From: Caprella mutica
Taxonomy: Eukaryota; Arthropoda; Malacostraca; Amphipoda; Caprellidae
Length of the DNA stretch: 64,000 nucleotides
Direction of reading: 5' to 3'
Assembly: GCA_947561585.1 (NCBI GenBank)
Contig: CANNZV010001037.1
Location: 62,001 to 126,000, forward strand
Position 1 is the first letter of the stretch, and each line of letters begins with the position of its first letter. Shown one piece after another: positions 35,721 through 48,607 of the stretch. Position numbers and translations under genes: made by a program. The notes beneath the pieces were generated by a model. That model had not been told where the DNA came from. It saw nothing but the letters and a program-made list of their open reading frames with translations, and did no database searches.

Positions 35721-36211
35721 ATAATTAGCAATTGAAAAAATTACTTCAAAGTGACGGTTGTAGAGCTGCTCCACCTTGTCGAATTCCAATGCGGCTTCTG
35801 AAGCGGCTAGAGATGCGCGGCTCGATTCACTCGGCTCTCCTTTTGGACTGCTATCCGATATATCCCATGTACCCCTTTCCAATGGAGCTTCTACAGCCGT
35901 ACGGCCGAAGCGGCTCTAGGCAAGAGGCTCCATCCGGTACGACTGTACTGCTCTTGGAGCAGTCCAGCCGCCACAGCCTTGCGGCTAGTAGTAATTTTTG
36001 CAGCTAGCTTTTAATATTTTTAAGGCAAATAAGTAAAATGTGATAACTGACAAAGTTGGCTGTTGATTAAATATGAGTAGAATGTCATACATCACACTGC
36101 TATTTTCCCTCCATTTTCCTACTATAGTGTATTTTCCCGTTTGAAATGAGGGTTTTCAATAGTGTAATCCGATAGAAGTGTACCTTTCCATTAAAATAAA
36201 AAATAAATCAT

Positions 36212-37271
36212 CACCCTATATACTAATACACAGTGTGTCTTTGTCTGTTGGTTGGTTGCAAGAAAAATGTCACGCTTAACATTTAATGTATAGAAAATGA
36301 ATTACATATATGTTTCGAACACAAATATTTTCTGACACAAATTTTTCTGACACAAAATTTTCTGACACAAATTACATACATTTTTTTATACAGAAATTTT
36401 TTTGATACATTTTTTAACAAATATTCTTTAACAAAATAAATATTCGTTAACAATTTTTTAAACATATTTTTAAATATATTATTTATAATTCAAATTTTAA
36501 ATATATTCTTTAGATATATTTTTTATTTATTTTATATAATATTCTACATACACTTTTTCAACAAACATTTTTTTAACATAATTATTTTACATAATGTTGT
36601 TTTACTTATATATTGTCCTACGCATAAATTTCTTTACTCACATTTTTCCTAAATAAAAATTTTCTTACACATAATTTTTCTACGTACATTTTTTAAAGTA
36701 TATTTTTTAGATATGTATATTTTTTATTGATAATCCATTAATTTTAATGGGAATTACACTAGTATCAATATAATCCCGTATATCAGGTCCATTTTTTTAT
36801 GTTAAAAATGCTAATTATCTAATACTAGCGTAATTGCCATTAAAAATAGTGGGTTATCAATAGTAAAAAATATATAAATAAATTGAAAAAAATATATACC
36901 TAAAATAATTATATTAAAAAAAATGTTTGGTAAAAAAGTGTAGGTATGTAGAATATTATATAAAATAAAAATATATATATATATCTGAAGAATAAATTTA
37001 AAAAACTGATTATAAAAAATATACCTACTTAAAAAATAAGTTAAAAAATTTGTTAACGAATATTAATTTTGTTAAAGAATATTTGTTTAAAATTGTATCT
37101 AAAAATATTTCTGTATAAAATGTATGTAATTTTTGTCAAAAAAATCTGTGTCAGAAAATATTTGTGTTCGAAACATATATGTAATTCATTTTCTATACAT
37201 TAAATGTTAAAGCGTGACATTTTTCTTGCAACCAACAGACAAAAACACACTGTGTATTAGTATATAGGGTG
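36212..37271. mobile_element. 1.06-kb long foldback with arms of about 500 bp
   Basis: CACCCTATATACTAATACAC at the left pairs with the right end reversed. Complementarity continues through GTTTCGAACACAAATA and CGTTAAC regions to the centre, where CCATTAATTTTAATGG-like sequence meets its partner near 36830. There is almost no loop. It is nested inside the Harbinger-like element. It has no coding potential and its class is unknown. Confidence 0.8.
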
Positions 37272-38462
37272 ATTTCTTATATGTGAAACTGTCCGATATT
37301 TCGTAACTCACCCTAATTATTTCGCATAATTAATAGATTATTATTCACTTACGTCAAAATATTTGAGTAATTTTTATTTGAAATACAACTTAGAGCTTTC
37401 CATAAGCATAAACAATATATAAGTTCATCTTTAAATTCCTATAAAATAAATAAATAAATAATCACAAGACGAAAATTATCAGAAAAGAATATTCGTTTTC
37501 AATTTAGGTATTTTAATTAATTCTAGAGCGAAAATGATAACCAAAGCAGCGTCGCGTTGGCCAGAGTGCTAGTCTATTAAATTGAGCCAGACATAGGTGT
37601 TACATTCGTTCCACATCTCACCTCAAAAAACAAAAGTCTAGACCTCAACCTTGATGTAAGTTATTTCAGATGCCTAATAAATAGTAATAATCAAGATAGA
37701 TCGAAACTAACCGTATTTTCCTTATCATTTCCCATTGCTTAATTAATTAATTGATTAATGTATTTCACTCAATACCTAGATAGGTAAATTGTTTTAACAC
37801 AGTAGATATAGCTTCAAGTAATTTTGATTATAGTTTGTACTATCATTGTTTGTACCTACAATCACATGCATTGAGTTTTATTAATAATATTTCTGTCAGC
37901 TCTTTGCATTTATGTCTTCTAAGTTTTAGCTCTCGTAAATGTACATTAGTCTTCCTTTGAAAATATATTTGTATTTCATAGAAAACGCCTACATATCTCC
38001 AAGCTCATAGAAAAGTGTACCTATTTGCTGGTAAACTGATGTATTTATGATGCACTTGAATATTAACAAATCAGGGGAACTTGATATTGAGTTTGGTTTA
38101 TTTTAATTGTATTTAGTAATGATTTAAAAAGTAAATATATTAACAAAGCATTAACAAAGAATCTTCTTCGTTTTCTTCCTCTATCTATGAGGTATAAATA
38201 AAGGAGGTCCTCACGTGCTTCGGCCATCATATGAACAGTGAAATTGACGCTTGTAGAGCGGCTACAGCCGTAGCATTGGAATTCATATCAGTGGCTAGAG
38301 CCACGCGTCTGCAGCCGTATGGCTCGAGCAGTGTGGCTCTTGCCGCTTCAACCGCCGCATTGGAATCCCACCTTAAATGAGCCAAGCCGCCGAACCCCTG
38401 AAACTGACTCACCGAACCCCTGGGGTTCGATCGAACCCAGGTTAAGAACCACTTGTTTAGAA

Positions 38463-39706
38463 ATTTAATTGACACGATTTGTTATTAGCTTCTTCTTCTT
38501 TTAACAAACTTTTTTTCTTGCACACTAGTTAGACTCAAGTCTAACAAGACTTGAGTTTAATGTCAAAACTACCCATTCATGAAGAAGTACTGTGTTGTCA
38601 TATTTTTGGTTATCAGTCAAGCATTCGACACTACTCAAAAAACTACTTAATACTGGATTTAGTGGAAGTTTCGCTAAGTACATAGTACAATTTTTCCAGA
38701 GACGCAAAATTTGAGTCACTTCCTCACCAGGTGTGTCGCAGGACTGCTATTAAATCTGACTTTGTTTTTAGAGCTAATCATTGCTATATAATATATTCAA
38801 TGAGGTCCCTGCTATCGTATACACTATACGCCTCTTTATATGCTGACAACGGAGCACTAATGAAAATAGTAATAGAAACGAAAATCTGGACCAACGTTGT
38901 CATGCCGGTTTTGTCAACGTTGTCATGCCACCTCACGGATGTCCATCGGCCCAGAACAGTATAGCCACGTATAAACGACTTATTGGTACCGGCAATACTT
39001 AACTTTGCCGATGTAATGCATGTCTACTATATACGGCCAGGGCTATTTTCTAATTAGAGGTGTATCGATTATATTACGCAGAACACGTGAAGACAAGAGT
39101 TACTTTTAACAATGTAGTAACTGTCCTACAAATATATTTTGCAGGTGAAAATCAGGGGAAAAACTAGAACATTTGCCAATTCAAACCCAAGGGTATATTA
39201 TTTTACTTACACTATTTTAACCAAATAATAATATTGTATCTAAAATGGAATAGAATGTATAATTATCAATGTGAATAATTATTTCAAACGAAAAAATAAC
39301 TTTTCATACTAAATATATGAATTAACTGGCGGCCAAGATCATTTTTATGAATGAAGTAAATAAAATTTTAAATTAATAATTGAAGGGATAATAGGCCTAT
39401 TTACACTAAATTGCCTGAAACGGCTACAATTTCAAAGATATACTTAATTGAGGATATTAAATTAGCTATTTGGTGTGATTAAAGTTGGGGGAGATCGTTT
39501 ACACCTAACCTCTCTGATTGTATGGCCATAACTGCTAAATAGAACCAGTAGAGTTGTATAATAAATGTACTGGTACATCAAAAAATCACTGGATTGGTTA
39601 ACCAATGATTTCCTTCATTGGGCCAGTGCTGTTTGGCAACCGTTGGCCCAGTGTCGTTTTCATTGTATTGAAAGAGAGAAAGAGAAGGGTGAAGAACATC
39701 GTGAGT
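38463..39706. other. Gene-free interval with a short direct repeat
   Basis: CAACGTTGTCATGCC occurs twice (about 38893 and 38918). Small ORFs (up to 77 codons) have no family resemblance. Confidence 0.45.
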
Positions 39707-40763
39707 GGACAGAATGCCTACGGACAAAATGCCTACGGACAAGACGCCTAACGGACAAAATACCTAATGGACAAAAAGCATAACGGACAAAATGCATTGT
39801 AAACTTTTTTTCAAATATGGGAATAGTGAACAAAGATTTGTAATTTCTAATATGGGAGAGACCAAGTGGAACAGAGTTTTGTCTCAGTGAGAGTTTATTA
39901 AATCACTTTCACATTGAATATGAACATTTGTAACTTAGTGTGCTTAGTGCAAACACTGTATTATTTTACTGTGTTTGTGATTTATCACTAAAGTGTTTGA
40001 TCTATTTAACAAATCACTTGATTATAATAATCTTCCTCTATTTTGAAATTATTCACTAACCATATTCATATATACAGTCATCTTTTATTTTTTTCCATTA
40101 GATATCTACAATCGTCTTCTTTTAATTTCATTTTTTAATTAGATATCTAAAACCATTTCATTCTATTTTTAATTTAAAATATTGTTTATTTGATTATATA
40201 ACTATATGTATATTAATTCAATCTATAGTGATATCTGATATGTTTATCGTTGCTTTTGAAATTCTCAAGCACGTTGAGTACTTTCAATATTTATATAAGT
40301 TAGTGCTGATATTCAATTAACTACCCATGCTTATAAACAAACCCGTTGGTATTATATAATTTCATTATCTTGGTATTAGAAGTTTCGTTGGAAAAAATAT
40401 TACATTATTCTCTTTGAATTTTAACTGAGACGAAATGTATATATTATTTACTTAGGTTTTACATAATAGAAAAATAAAACAATATTTGGTGTTCAATGAT
40501 GAAGTTAATTACAATATAATGAATTCTATTTTTTTATTTACTAATAATCATTTCATTAAAGTTATCCCTTCAATATTTTCTATTTGGCCCTTCATTTTTA
40601 TTCTCTTTCCAACATTCTTTTACGTCATTATTCTACTATTTTTTATTCAAATATTCATATATTTTGTACATAAGCATTTTGTCCGTTAGGCATTTTGTCC
40701 GTTAGGCATTTTGTCCATTAGGCATTTTGTCTGTTAGGCATTTTGTCCGTAGGCGTTCTGTCC
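39707..40763. mobile_element. Tandem-array-TIR element 2 (unit GCATTTTGTCCGTTAG)
   Basis: The left array (39707-39798) and right array (40671-40763) are inverted relative to each other. Both are made of about five copies of a 15-16-bp unit, in variants such as GCATTTTGTCCGTTAG and ATGCCTACGGACAAA. Both outer ends read GGACAGAAYGCCTACGGAC. The 870-bp interior is AT-rich with no recognised gene. I found no convincing target duplication, unlike elements 1 and 3. Confidence 0.75.
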
Positions 40764-42769
40764 CAAAAATCCCCCAATAAGGAGGAGCCTATTGCTGGGG
40801 TAAAATGCTAGGGTAATTGGGTGAAATGGGGGATTAGATATGTGTATCTAGAGGAGGGACGAGGGGGGGGGGGGGTGATTTATATAGATTTCTGACAAGT
40901 GAATAGATATTATTTTTGTATTATTTAAATTAAAGTATAAACATATAGTTTCATTTGTATAATCCATGCAATGTTCATTTTGTAATGAATATATGTATTT
41001 TTTTATAATTTGAAATGCATATTTATAATTTTGAAATTTTCCATTCAATTAACCTTGGTATATATTTCGTACGATTTACTCTTGTATATTTTTATGCAAT
41101 TTACTTTTGACCAATTGTCGTTCTAATATTGAAACTAATGAGTAATAACTATTCGAATTTGAGGTTAAAGTAGATTTCTAGCTTTAGTTCTATCAAATCT
41201 CATTAATTCCAAAAATATTATTTATGACAACCATTCGCACAAGAACATTAAACTAATCCTCTTCAGATATGATTTTAAATAACTTCGCTTCTTTTACAAC
41301 TTTAAATTATTTGTTCTCCTTTAGGCTATATTATTAAAACTATAATACACGTTTTCAACTTTGTGGTAAATGTCTATAGTTTTACTTTTAGTTTTGTCAA
41401 ATCTTATTCCACGAATATTTTATATTATAATCATTCACACAAGAACATTTAATCGTCTAAAGATATGATTTTTAATAGCTTCGCATTTTTTTCACATTTA
41501 AATAATTTGCTGGACGGGATATAACCTGTCTCGGTTATAATCCGGAGATTTTCTGCATTCAGAATTTCAATAAATTAATAGTGGTGACTAATTTCGTCGA
41601 TAAGACAAGTTTCTCTTCTTTTTCGAAGTCCTTTAAGTGTATTATCTTTTTTAATTCATTCAATATATTGGCCAAATGAGGAAGTTATCAAAATTTGTGT
41701 TTTTAAAATGATAATAAATTAATAATTCATCTTACGTCTTAATTTAATGACAACAATCATTAAGTTGCTGGCAAGCGTTTTTCTCTATTTTCATCAACTT
41801 ATAAGTAATTACTAATTACCTATACGGCTATACCGATACTTTCTATCTTTTATTGAAGTTATTTAATTAAAATTCTTTTAGGCTAAAGAAAAAAATAAAA
41901 CTATGACTAAGTTGTAACTTAGTTTAGTTTAGATTTTAAATGCTGTAATTTGATGGATTTTTTATCAAGTGAACTGATTCTTTTCAGTTTAAAATTTTTA
42001 TATATTAATTGCTTGCACGACCAATTGACAAGCAGTGCTATAGTGAACTAAAAATAACTGAAGTGATCATAATTTTTCTTCTCAATAAATGTCACATCGC
42101 CAACGTTGACAATAAAATAAGTTACAAAGTTCTATGAGATGAACCAAAAGAAATTTCTCCAAGAACATAACTAATGTAGCCTACTGCAGTTTTGGTGCTT
42201 AATTTGTGACATCGGAGTAAAACTGGGATTCATGACAACAGTCAACTAAGGCTTTCAACTTGCAAATTCTATCTCTTATCATACAATATTAGTTTTTTAC
42301 TTAAAAAATAAGATAAATAAAGGATCAATAATAGAAAATGGATAATTATTTTGATATTTATAAAAAATAGTGTTTTACAAAAGTTGAAGATAACAATTAA
42401 ATTAGGTAAAAATTTTAAAAACTACTACACGACTAAATACATTTGCAGGTTATTTCTAAAGTAAAAACTACCCGATACAATTTTTACTAAAATAAAGGAT
42501 TTCTGATTAGTACTAGTTTACATGAAGTATCAATCTTAGAACAATTTATAAAAGCTTAGGGTTGAATGATTAACATGAACTTACTATATACAATTAATTC
42601 TATATTTACCTAAGATTAAAGTTTTTCAAACGCATAGCAATAAATAAAATACACAAATTAGTTCGGTATTTTATGCACTTCCTTTTCACAGAGAAATGTC
42701 GTTGAAAATCTAAAAGTAATAAGCATGAATAAATGGATATCACAGGGAATGAAACCAGACTTCCTGGGA
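40764..42769. other. Gene-free AT-rich interval with a G13 run
   Basis: A G13 run lies at 40863-40875. No other element or gene is supported. Confidence 0.45.
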
Positions 42770-42912
42770 ATGATGAGAACTCATCTGATAGTGATTAGTA
42801 CTGTCATGATGAGAACTACACTGATGGTAACTGCACTGATGAGAACTGCACTGATGAGAACTGCACTGATGAGAACTGCCATGATGAGAACTGTCCTGAT
42901 GAGAACTGCGGT
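42770..42912. repeat. Minisatellite, 15-bp unit TGATGAGAACTGCAC
   Basis: About eight imperfect copies of the 15-bp unit. ORFs on both strands across it are artefacts of a 15-bp period. Confidence 0.85.
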
Positions 42913-43070
42913 GGTGCGAAGTTATTTGAATCTGAAAATGTTTACAAACAAATTGATTAAAAAATCTCTGATATTGACTTAGAATTACGCTACAAGCAAT
43001 TATTAACAAGATAAAACAAATTGAATAGATTTTATTTTAATCTCATACTAAAATATATATTTTTTTATAC

Positions 43071-43425
43071 TAGGGGTTTAACGTCGTACTTCAGTTATAT
43101 CGTGACTATTTCGCTGACGTAAAAGGAAATTAAATACAAGGGACTAGAAGAAGCAGTCAGAAAGGAAAGTGGCTCCATGAACAAAGGCACTTACCACCGT
43201 TGGTGACAATGCTCATGGATGCAGAAAAGCTACTCCGTGAATGCAGTCACTTACCAAGGAATGTGACGAAACGGGACGCAAGCACCGGTGGCTGTCCTCA
43301 CGGATGGAAAAGGAAAATGAAGAGGTGATAGTAAATGAAGTCTACGAACCTACCTAACACAAAAATCTAAGACCTCGTAGTTGAAGAGCATAACCCTAGT
43401 TCTATTCTACAAAATCCTGAACAAT
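43071..43425 (+). repeat. Unclassified interspersed repeat, copy 1
   Basis: It begins TAGGGGTTTAACGTC and includes GGAAAGTGGCTCCATGAAC, ACTTACCACCG, GCTCATGGATGCA, CAGTCACTTACCAAGG, CTCACGGATGG and AAGACCTCGTAG. It is GC-richer than its flanks. The internal motif CTCCRTGAA..CACTTACCA recurs within the unit. No ORF, tRNA-like A/B boxes or inverted termini were seen. Confidence 0.75.
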
Positions 43426-44724
43426 GTGTATGTATTCAAAGCACATTCAGTTATGTTAAAAGTATCCACATTCGAGTGCCAAGGAAGAAACAAGATTTGA
43501 TAGAAAACAAGATTAATGGAAAGTAGAACACAGATAGATTAAAATCCTCACTGTGATCAGAGTGCGTTTCGAATTTTAAAAATCAAACTTACAAAATATT
43601 TACCCAAAGGACTAAAAAGAGTGACTCCTCAATCTAATATTTTTAATTTTTTCTTTATGTTGATGAATTAAGAAGTTATACCGCAAACGATGGAAAGAAA
43701 AGGATAATTTAAAATGAGTGAAGAAAAGACAACAAAGCTATTTTTGGAAATTGCAAGATAAGGTTGAATAGATGTTTAGCATTAGAAACCTCGTTTTATA
43801 GAAACGCTACATTTATCTTCCATTACTCGAGACTAACTGTTAGATAAAGTCTAATAATTCCAATCCGTAGAATACTTACTACAAAGGACTATATTACAAA
43901 CTAATTGGAAAAAAGTCGAATTAATTTAAATGAAACAAAAGAACTCTACAAAAGAGATAATTGAATTTTACTAATTTCTTGTAATTAAATATTGGTCATT
44001 TTTTTAAATAAGAATATAGCTTTATGGAAACAGAAATTGTACTGAAAAAGTGTAATACATATTTGCCTCAAAAATGGAAGGAAGTATTTAATTTTATTCG
44101 ATTTGTTGTCAAAGAAGATGCAAAGAACGAAACTTTAAAATAGAAAAAATGAAAGTCAATAAGTTGAAAATACTGAACAATGTCACTAAACTACTTAATT
44201 TTATTTAAATGTTCAAATATGAATGTCACAAGACTAATGAAATATTGTAGAAACTCATTTTAGCGGCAAGTTACACGTTGAAGTAATCTAGAATATTGTA
44301 TAAATTAAGCTATTCGTATTATCAGTAAATTTAAACGTTTTTTAGTTTAATGATTTAATGAGTCAAGAGTTCCAAACTAGGCAATAAACAAAAAGCTACA
44401 GTTAAAAAAAATTAGTTGATACAACTATAATGAACTATTTTCTTTAGAACGACCATTATACTCTCTCAATAGATGTTAAAAAAATTGTATACAAGTAACT
44501 ATATAAGAGTTTAATTAATTATTACCAGTACTCTGAATATTTGCAAATTTTAATACTAGCAAAATAAATAACTGTGTATCACCATGGAGTGGATATGAAC
44601 AGTCAGTCAGTATTTAAGAATACAGTATTTCAGAAACTACAGAAACCAAAAGTTGTGTATTTACAATTACCAATTATAAAGTATTTGGACGAAATAATTT
44701 ACAATTGGCAATCAATTTAATTGA

Positions 44725-45000
44725 AAGTTTTTAGGCCATATCGCTGATATTGAAAAGAAATTGAATATATATGGGGCTTGAAGTAACAGTTAGAAAGGAA
44801 AGAGACTCCATGAAAGAATTAACTACCACCAGTCGGAGACGACGCTCATGGATGCAAAAAATATAATCCATGACTGCAGTCACTTACCAAGGAATGTGAC
44901 GAAAAGAGTCACCAACACCGGAGGCAGCACTCACAGATGGAAAAGGAAAATGAAGAGGTGATAATAAATGAAGCCTACCGGACAAAAAAAAAACATACGA
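44725..45000 (+). repeat. Unclassified interspersed repeat, copy 2
   Basis: Shares AGAAAGGAAAGAGACTCCATG, GCTCATGGATGCA, CAGTCACTTACCAAGG, GACGAAA and GAAAATGAAGAGGTGATA with copy 1, same strand. The 5' TAGGGG end is not preserved. Confidence 0.7.
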
Positions 45001-45454
45001 GTTATCCTCAGAAACTACAATTAGCTACAAAAATGATAAGCCTGAAGCTGTTGTGCCCTTCTCTTATATTCACCTGAACCGATTGAGGATACAGGCACTG
45101 GGGGCTTTGCAATTAGCCTACTATATTATATCTTTAAACAATTTTCATACATTTTTTAAATTATATATTTATGAAACATAACTGATACGAATAACTTTGC
45201 TAATTCTATCAATTATCACTGAACTAATAGAAATTTGTCCTTACCAATTGAGAATAGGGTGATTTGCACTGCTGTCGTTTGTTTCTTCCGCTTTCTTGTG
45301 AGGAGAAGTGATCTGGTCATAGATACTGCTCTTTACAGTTCCACCTAGCGAATGCTCGCTCTACCCATTGAACTGGAAACAAATTTTAATAATATAAATT
45401 AGTATATAAGTTATTGTTATTGAATAGTTTCGATGCGAATATAATGGTTTCGAG

Positions 45455-45690
45455 ATTTCGTTAATCGGAAAATAAATAGAAAAGACCTTAATATAGATCT
45501 AGCAGTTAGATTGGAAAGAGACGCCGTGAATGGAATGAAAGAGATTCTTCAATGAGAATCTAGTTATCGCGGAAGTAAGAGGAAAATGAACAAACAGGGT
45601 GCAAAAACATATTGCAAATTATATTAATAAACAATCTAAGACTACATTGTAATCCCTATCTAGTGCTATTCTACAAAACAGTGAATTTCA
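45455..45690 (+). repeat. Unclassified interspersed repeat, copy 4 (internally deleted)
   Basis: Keeps the start (CAGTTAGATTGGAAAGAGAC) and the 3' end (TCTAAGACTACATTGTA, CTAGTGCTATTCTAC) but lacks most of the middle motifs. Confidence 0.55.
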
Positions 45691-45908
45691 ATGAAACAAA
45701 AAGGAAAAAAAACTTGGTCATCATCCAATTTGCAACTGTTCGTATCGAAAAATTCTCTGCCTCTTTCTTCAATTCATGACTGTTACATAGTGTCATTCGT
45801 TGAAAACTCTCATAAATGCAACATGAATATCTTACATATTTACTATTATGAATTTAAGATAGTTTTTTTAGTATAAAGTTATTAATAAATAATCTCTGTT
45901 AATTTAAG

Positions 45909-46240
45909 TAGGGGTTTAACGTCTTCTTTGGAACCAAAGGCCAAATTGCTGACAATGAAATTAAATACAAGGGACTGGAAGAAGCAGTCTGAAAGGAAAG
46001 TGGCTTCAAGAACAAAGTCACCTACCACCGTCGGTGACAATGCTCATGAATACATAAGAACTACTCCGATAATGCATTCACTTAAAAAGAATAAAAAATA
46101 ACCCAATTTAAGGTCCGGAGGCTGCACTCACGGATGGAAGATTAAAATGAAAAGGGGATAGTAAATTAAGCCTAACCAACCCAAAAGTCGAAGACCTCGT
46201 AGTTTGAAAGCATAAACCTAGTGCAATCCTCTAAAACTGC
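45909..46240 (+). repeat. Unclassified interspersed repeat, copy 3
   Basis: It begins TAGGGGTTTAACGTC like copy 1 and ends with AAGACCTCGTAGTTTGAAAG-type sequence. It shares GGGACTGGAAGAAGCAGTC and GGTGACAATGCTCATG. Copies 1 and 3 define both ends of the unit at about 330-355 bp. Confidence 0.72.
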
Positions 46241-46359
46241 AAGTGGCGTAAAAAGATAAACATAATAAGAATGAAAAAAGACAATTATTAATCCAAATTA
46301 CAACAGTTCGAGGCCAAAGAGAACCCCCTTCTATTAAATCCACCACAAACAGCTTCATG

Positions 46360-46614
46360 ATTGGGTCACGCAGGTAAATTGCGGCATACTTACTAACTGC
46401 GGCCTCTAACAACTGAAACATCATAGCTTCAAAACACACGTCAAAACTTAAATTAATAAGTTATAGCATTCACTGTACTTCTTTTGATAGCTATGCAACA
46501 TTTTGATAGCTATGCAACATTTTAATGTAATTTTGATTCAAAATGTTTTAGAGACTCTCTTGAGAGGGCTGCAATAAAAAATTGAAGGGCCGCAATTTAC
46601 CTGCGTGACCCTAG
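46360..46614 (+). mobile_element. hAT-like MITE, 255 bp, first copy
   Basis: The ends read ATTGGGTCACGCAGGTAAAT (left) and CTAGGGTCACGCAGGTAAAT (right, reversed). The flanks AGCTTCATG and AGCTCATG look like an 8-bp target duplication with one inserted base. A second copy in opposite orientation lies at 50078-50312. Confidence 0.75.
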
Positions 46615-46622
46615 AGCTCATG

Positions 46623-48600
46623 CAGGCTTATAAATTCTTTGCTACCCAGAAAGAAAGAATTTTTTTAAGAGTTACCTGCACAAAATAAAAACGAGAACTT
46701 GTTAGTAGAATTAGAAGATGAAAATTATGGGAAAAATAAATTATGTGAATATACGTAATTACATTTACCGTTTAACACTAACCTTGAGCATCCAGCTGTT
46801 CCGAAAATTATTCGTAGGTTTTCCCTTTTTTTTATAGTGTATAAACATTGTTATATCTATAGGTATTGTGAGACTAAAACCTGAAAAAGATTTAAATTTA
46901 AAGGTATTTATAAATACAGAAAGAACAGTTTAAACAAAAAGTATATACTACAGTCTACATTAGGTATAGAACTATTGACGTAAACCGGCGGCTATTTACG
47001 AATGGAAGAATCATATGCATAATAGAACATTTAATAAAGTATATACCTACCTAAACTCTAGAAGTCTAGAGGCTAAAATAAAAAATAAAATGTGGTTATA
47101 AGCTACAGCTCTAGGTGTTTTTTTTTTCTTCTTTCTATTCCATGTCTACAGATCGTATTCAAAGGAATTTAGGCACAATAATATAAAGTAGAATTCCGTA
47201 TTTTTTCAAAATTAAATAGTTCATTTACCGTGAGGGCACTGCTTTATGACTAGTACAGAGTAATGTAAAGAAGTGCATAAAAACTAATTTTGCTATTTCG
47301 TAAACTGTTCCAAATCTCGACATTTTGCAGGTTTGGATACATATAAAAAATGGTTCCACTAGCTATAGAAAAAAAAATCTGAAGTTCGGTATTATTTCAA
47401 AGTCCAGAAGTAAAGATACAAAAGTTTTGAAAGCACACATTTTGGTAATAAATTGCAAATTCCATCAGCAATTTCAAGAAAATCTGTGAAATATTGATAA
47501 ATTTATAATTAGAAATGATCTCAAGAACAGAAACACTTGATATTGAGCTGGACTTCGTCTCAGCTATCAGCAAAAAGCAAAAAATCAACTGGTAAAAATA
47601 TTTAAGAGTTCATATCCAAGAAGAAAACAACTAGCTCAGAAATGTGATCTGTCTTTCGAATATCCCAATTTCAAGGAATAAGCTGCCTAAAAATGGTAGC
47701 ATTAACAATTTTTCACACAGTTTAAAAATATAGCTTAAAATTTTGAATCTAGAACTTAGAAAATAAAAGAAGCGAAAATAATTAATTTACCAATGTATAA
47801 GTAAAAGATATAGTTCCATATGAGCATGACAATAAAAAATAGAGTCCTCAGCTAGAAAGACTGAAGAATCCAGGCTAAGTGAAATTAGTATCTAAAGAAA
47901 GATTAATTTTAGATCTGCCTAAAACACAAGTTTTTGAATTGAGAGAGTGAAATTTGATGACTTTTCACCATGACGGCTGAAGACGAAATGTCCCGCAGTG
48001 CATTAAAAAGAATGGAAATTTCTTACATGCGGGGGTAAAATGAGAATTTGGGGTAGCGTACGATAATCCGTGGTACAGTGGGAACTAGATTATTCATGCG
48101 CGCCTCAGCAATTGGACGGATACACTTTTCCGCGATAGTACCTATTACTATTCAATCACAAATCATGGAATTGGTGTTAGGTTAAAATCATGTATCATGT
48201 AAGAGCAGGAATTCGATTATTATATTATAAGCTTTGTATCATGTAAGAACACGAATTCGATTATACTCAGCTTCGAGTTAATATGACCTTCAACAATCTT
48301 ATAAAACGAGATGGAATATTCATTACGTTGTTCAGTTCAGTCCCTGCCCAGATCCACTAAAATGTCCTAATCGGTATAAGAGTGTGTAACTCGGTCTCTA
48401 AATTAATTATTTAATTGATAAAACCAACACTTGGGTATCATTCCCTAAAATTGACAGAGTACATTTATTAGATATGTGCCGATAGATAAGAACTTATAAT
48501 ATTTGAGCTTCACTAATATTGTTTCGCGAAAGGAGAAAACACTTTTTAATTAAAAACATATATAACTTTGTTCAAGTGTAAAAACAATTTATTTATTTTA
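46623..48600. other. Gene-free AT-rich interval
   Basis: No feature supported beyond short chance ORFs. Confidence 0.45.
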
Positions 48601-48607
48601 TTAGAAT

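Larger units (their letters stand above)
34702..38373. mobile_element. PIF/Harbinger-like non-autonomous element (TAA duplication) inside the hAT MITE
   Basis: About 40-bp inverted termini start AGGTGTGATTCCAATGCGGC (left) and AGGTGGGATTCCAATGCGGC (right, reversed). TAA flanks both sides (34699-34701 and 38374-38376). The GC-rich end sequence occurs again internally at about 35760-36060 in direct orientation, and CCAATGC-plus-GCCGC strings recur near the right end. It carries an AT satellite (35040-35720) and a foldback (36212-37271). No transposase frame is seen; the 93- and 91-codon ORFs sit in the repeated ends. Confidence 0.75.
34458..38454. mobile_element. hAT-like MITE, expanded to 4.0 kb by nested insertions (8-bp duplication GTTTAGAA)
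   Basis: The left end AAGCGGTTCTTAACC and the right end reversed AAGTGGTTCTTAACC differ by one base. GTTTAGAA flanks both ends exactly (34450-34457 and 38455-38462). Minus the nested element at 34702-38373 it is only about 320 bp, with no coding capacity. It is a typical hAT MITE by ends and duplication length. Confidence 0.85.

Noticed and set aside
34673..36007. 93- and 91-codon plus-strand ORFs sharing FPMELLQPYGRSGS
   Set aside because: They lie in the repeated GC-rich ends of the Harbinger-like element; similarity reflects duplicated non-coding ends.
38420..38445. GGTTCGA string as a tRNA T-loop
   Set aside because: It is part of the palindromic subterminal zone of a hAT-like element; no cloverleaf can be built around it.
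42725..43009. Met/Arg/Thr-rich and His/Ser-rich ORFs
   Set aside because: Products of a 15-bp minisatellite open on both strands.
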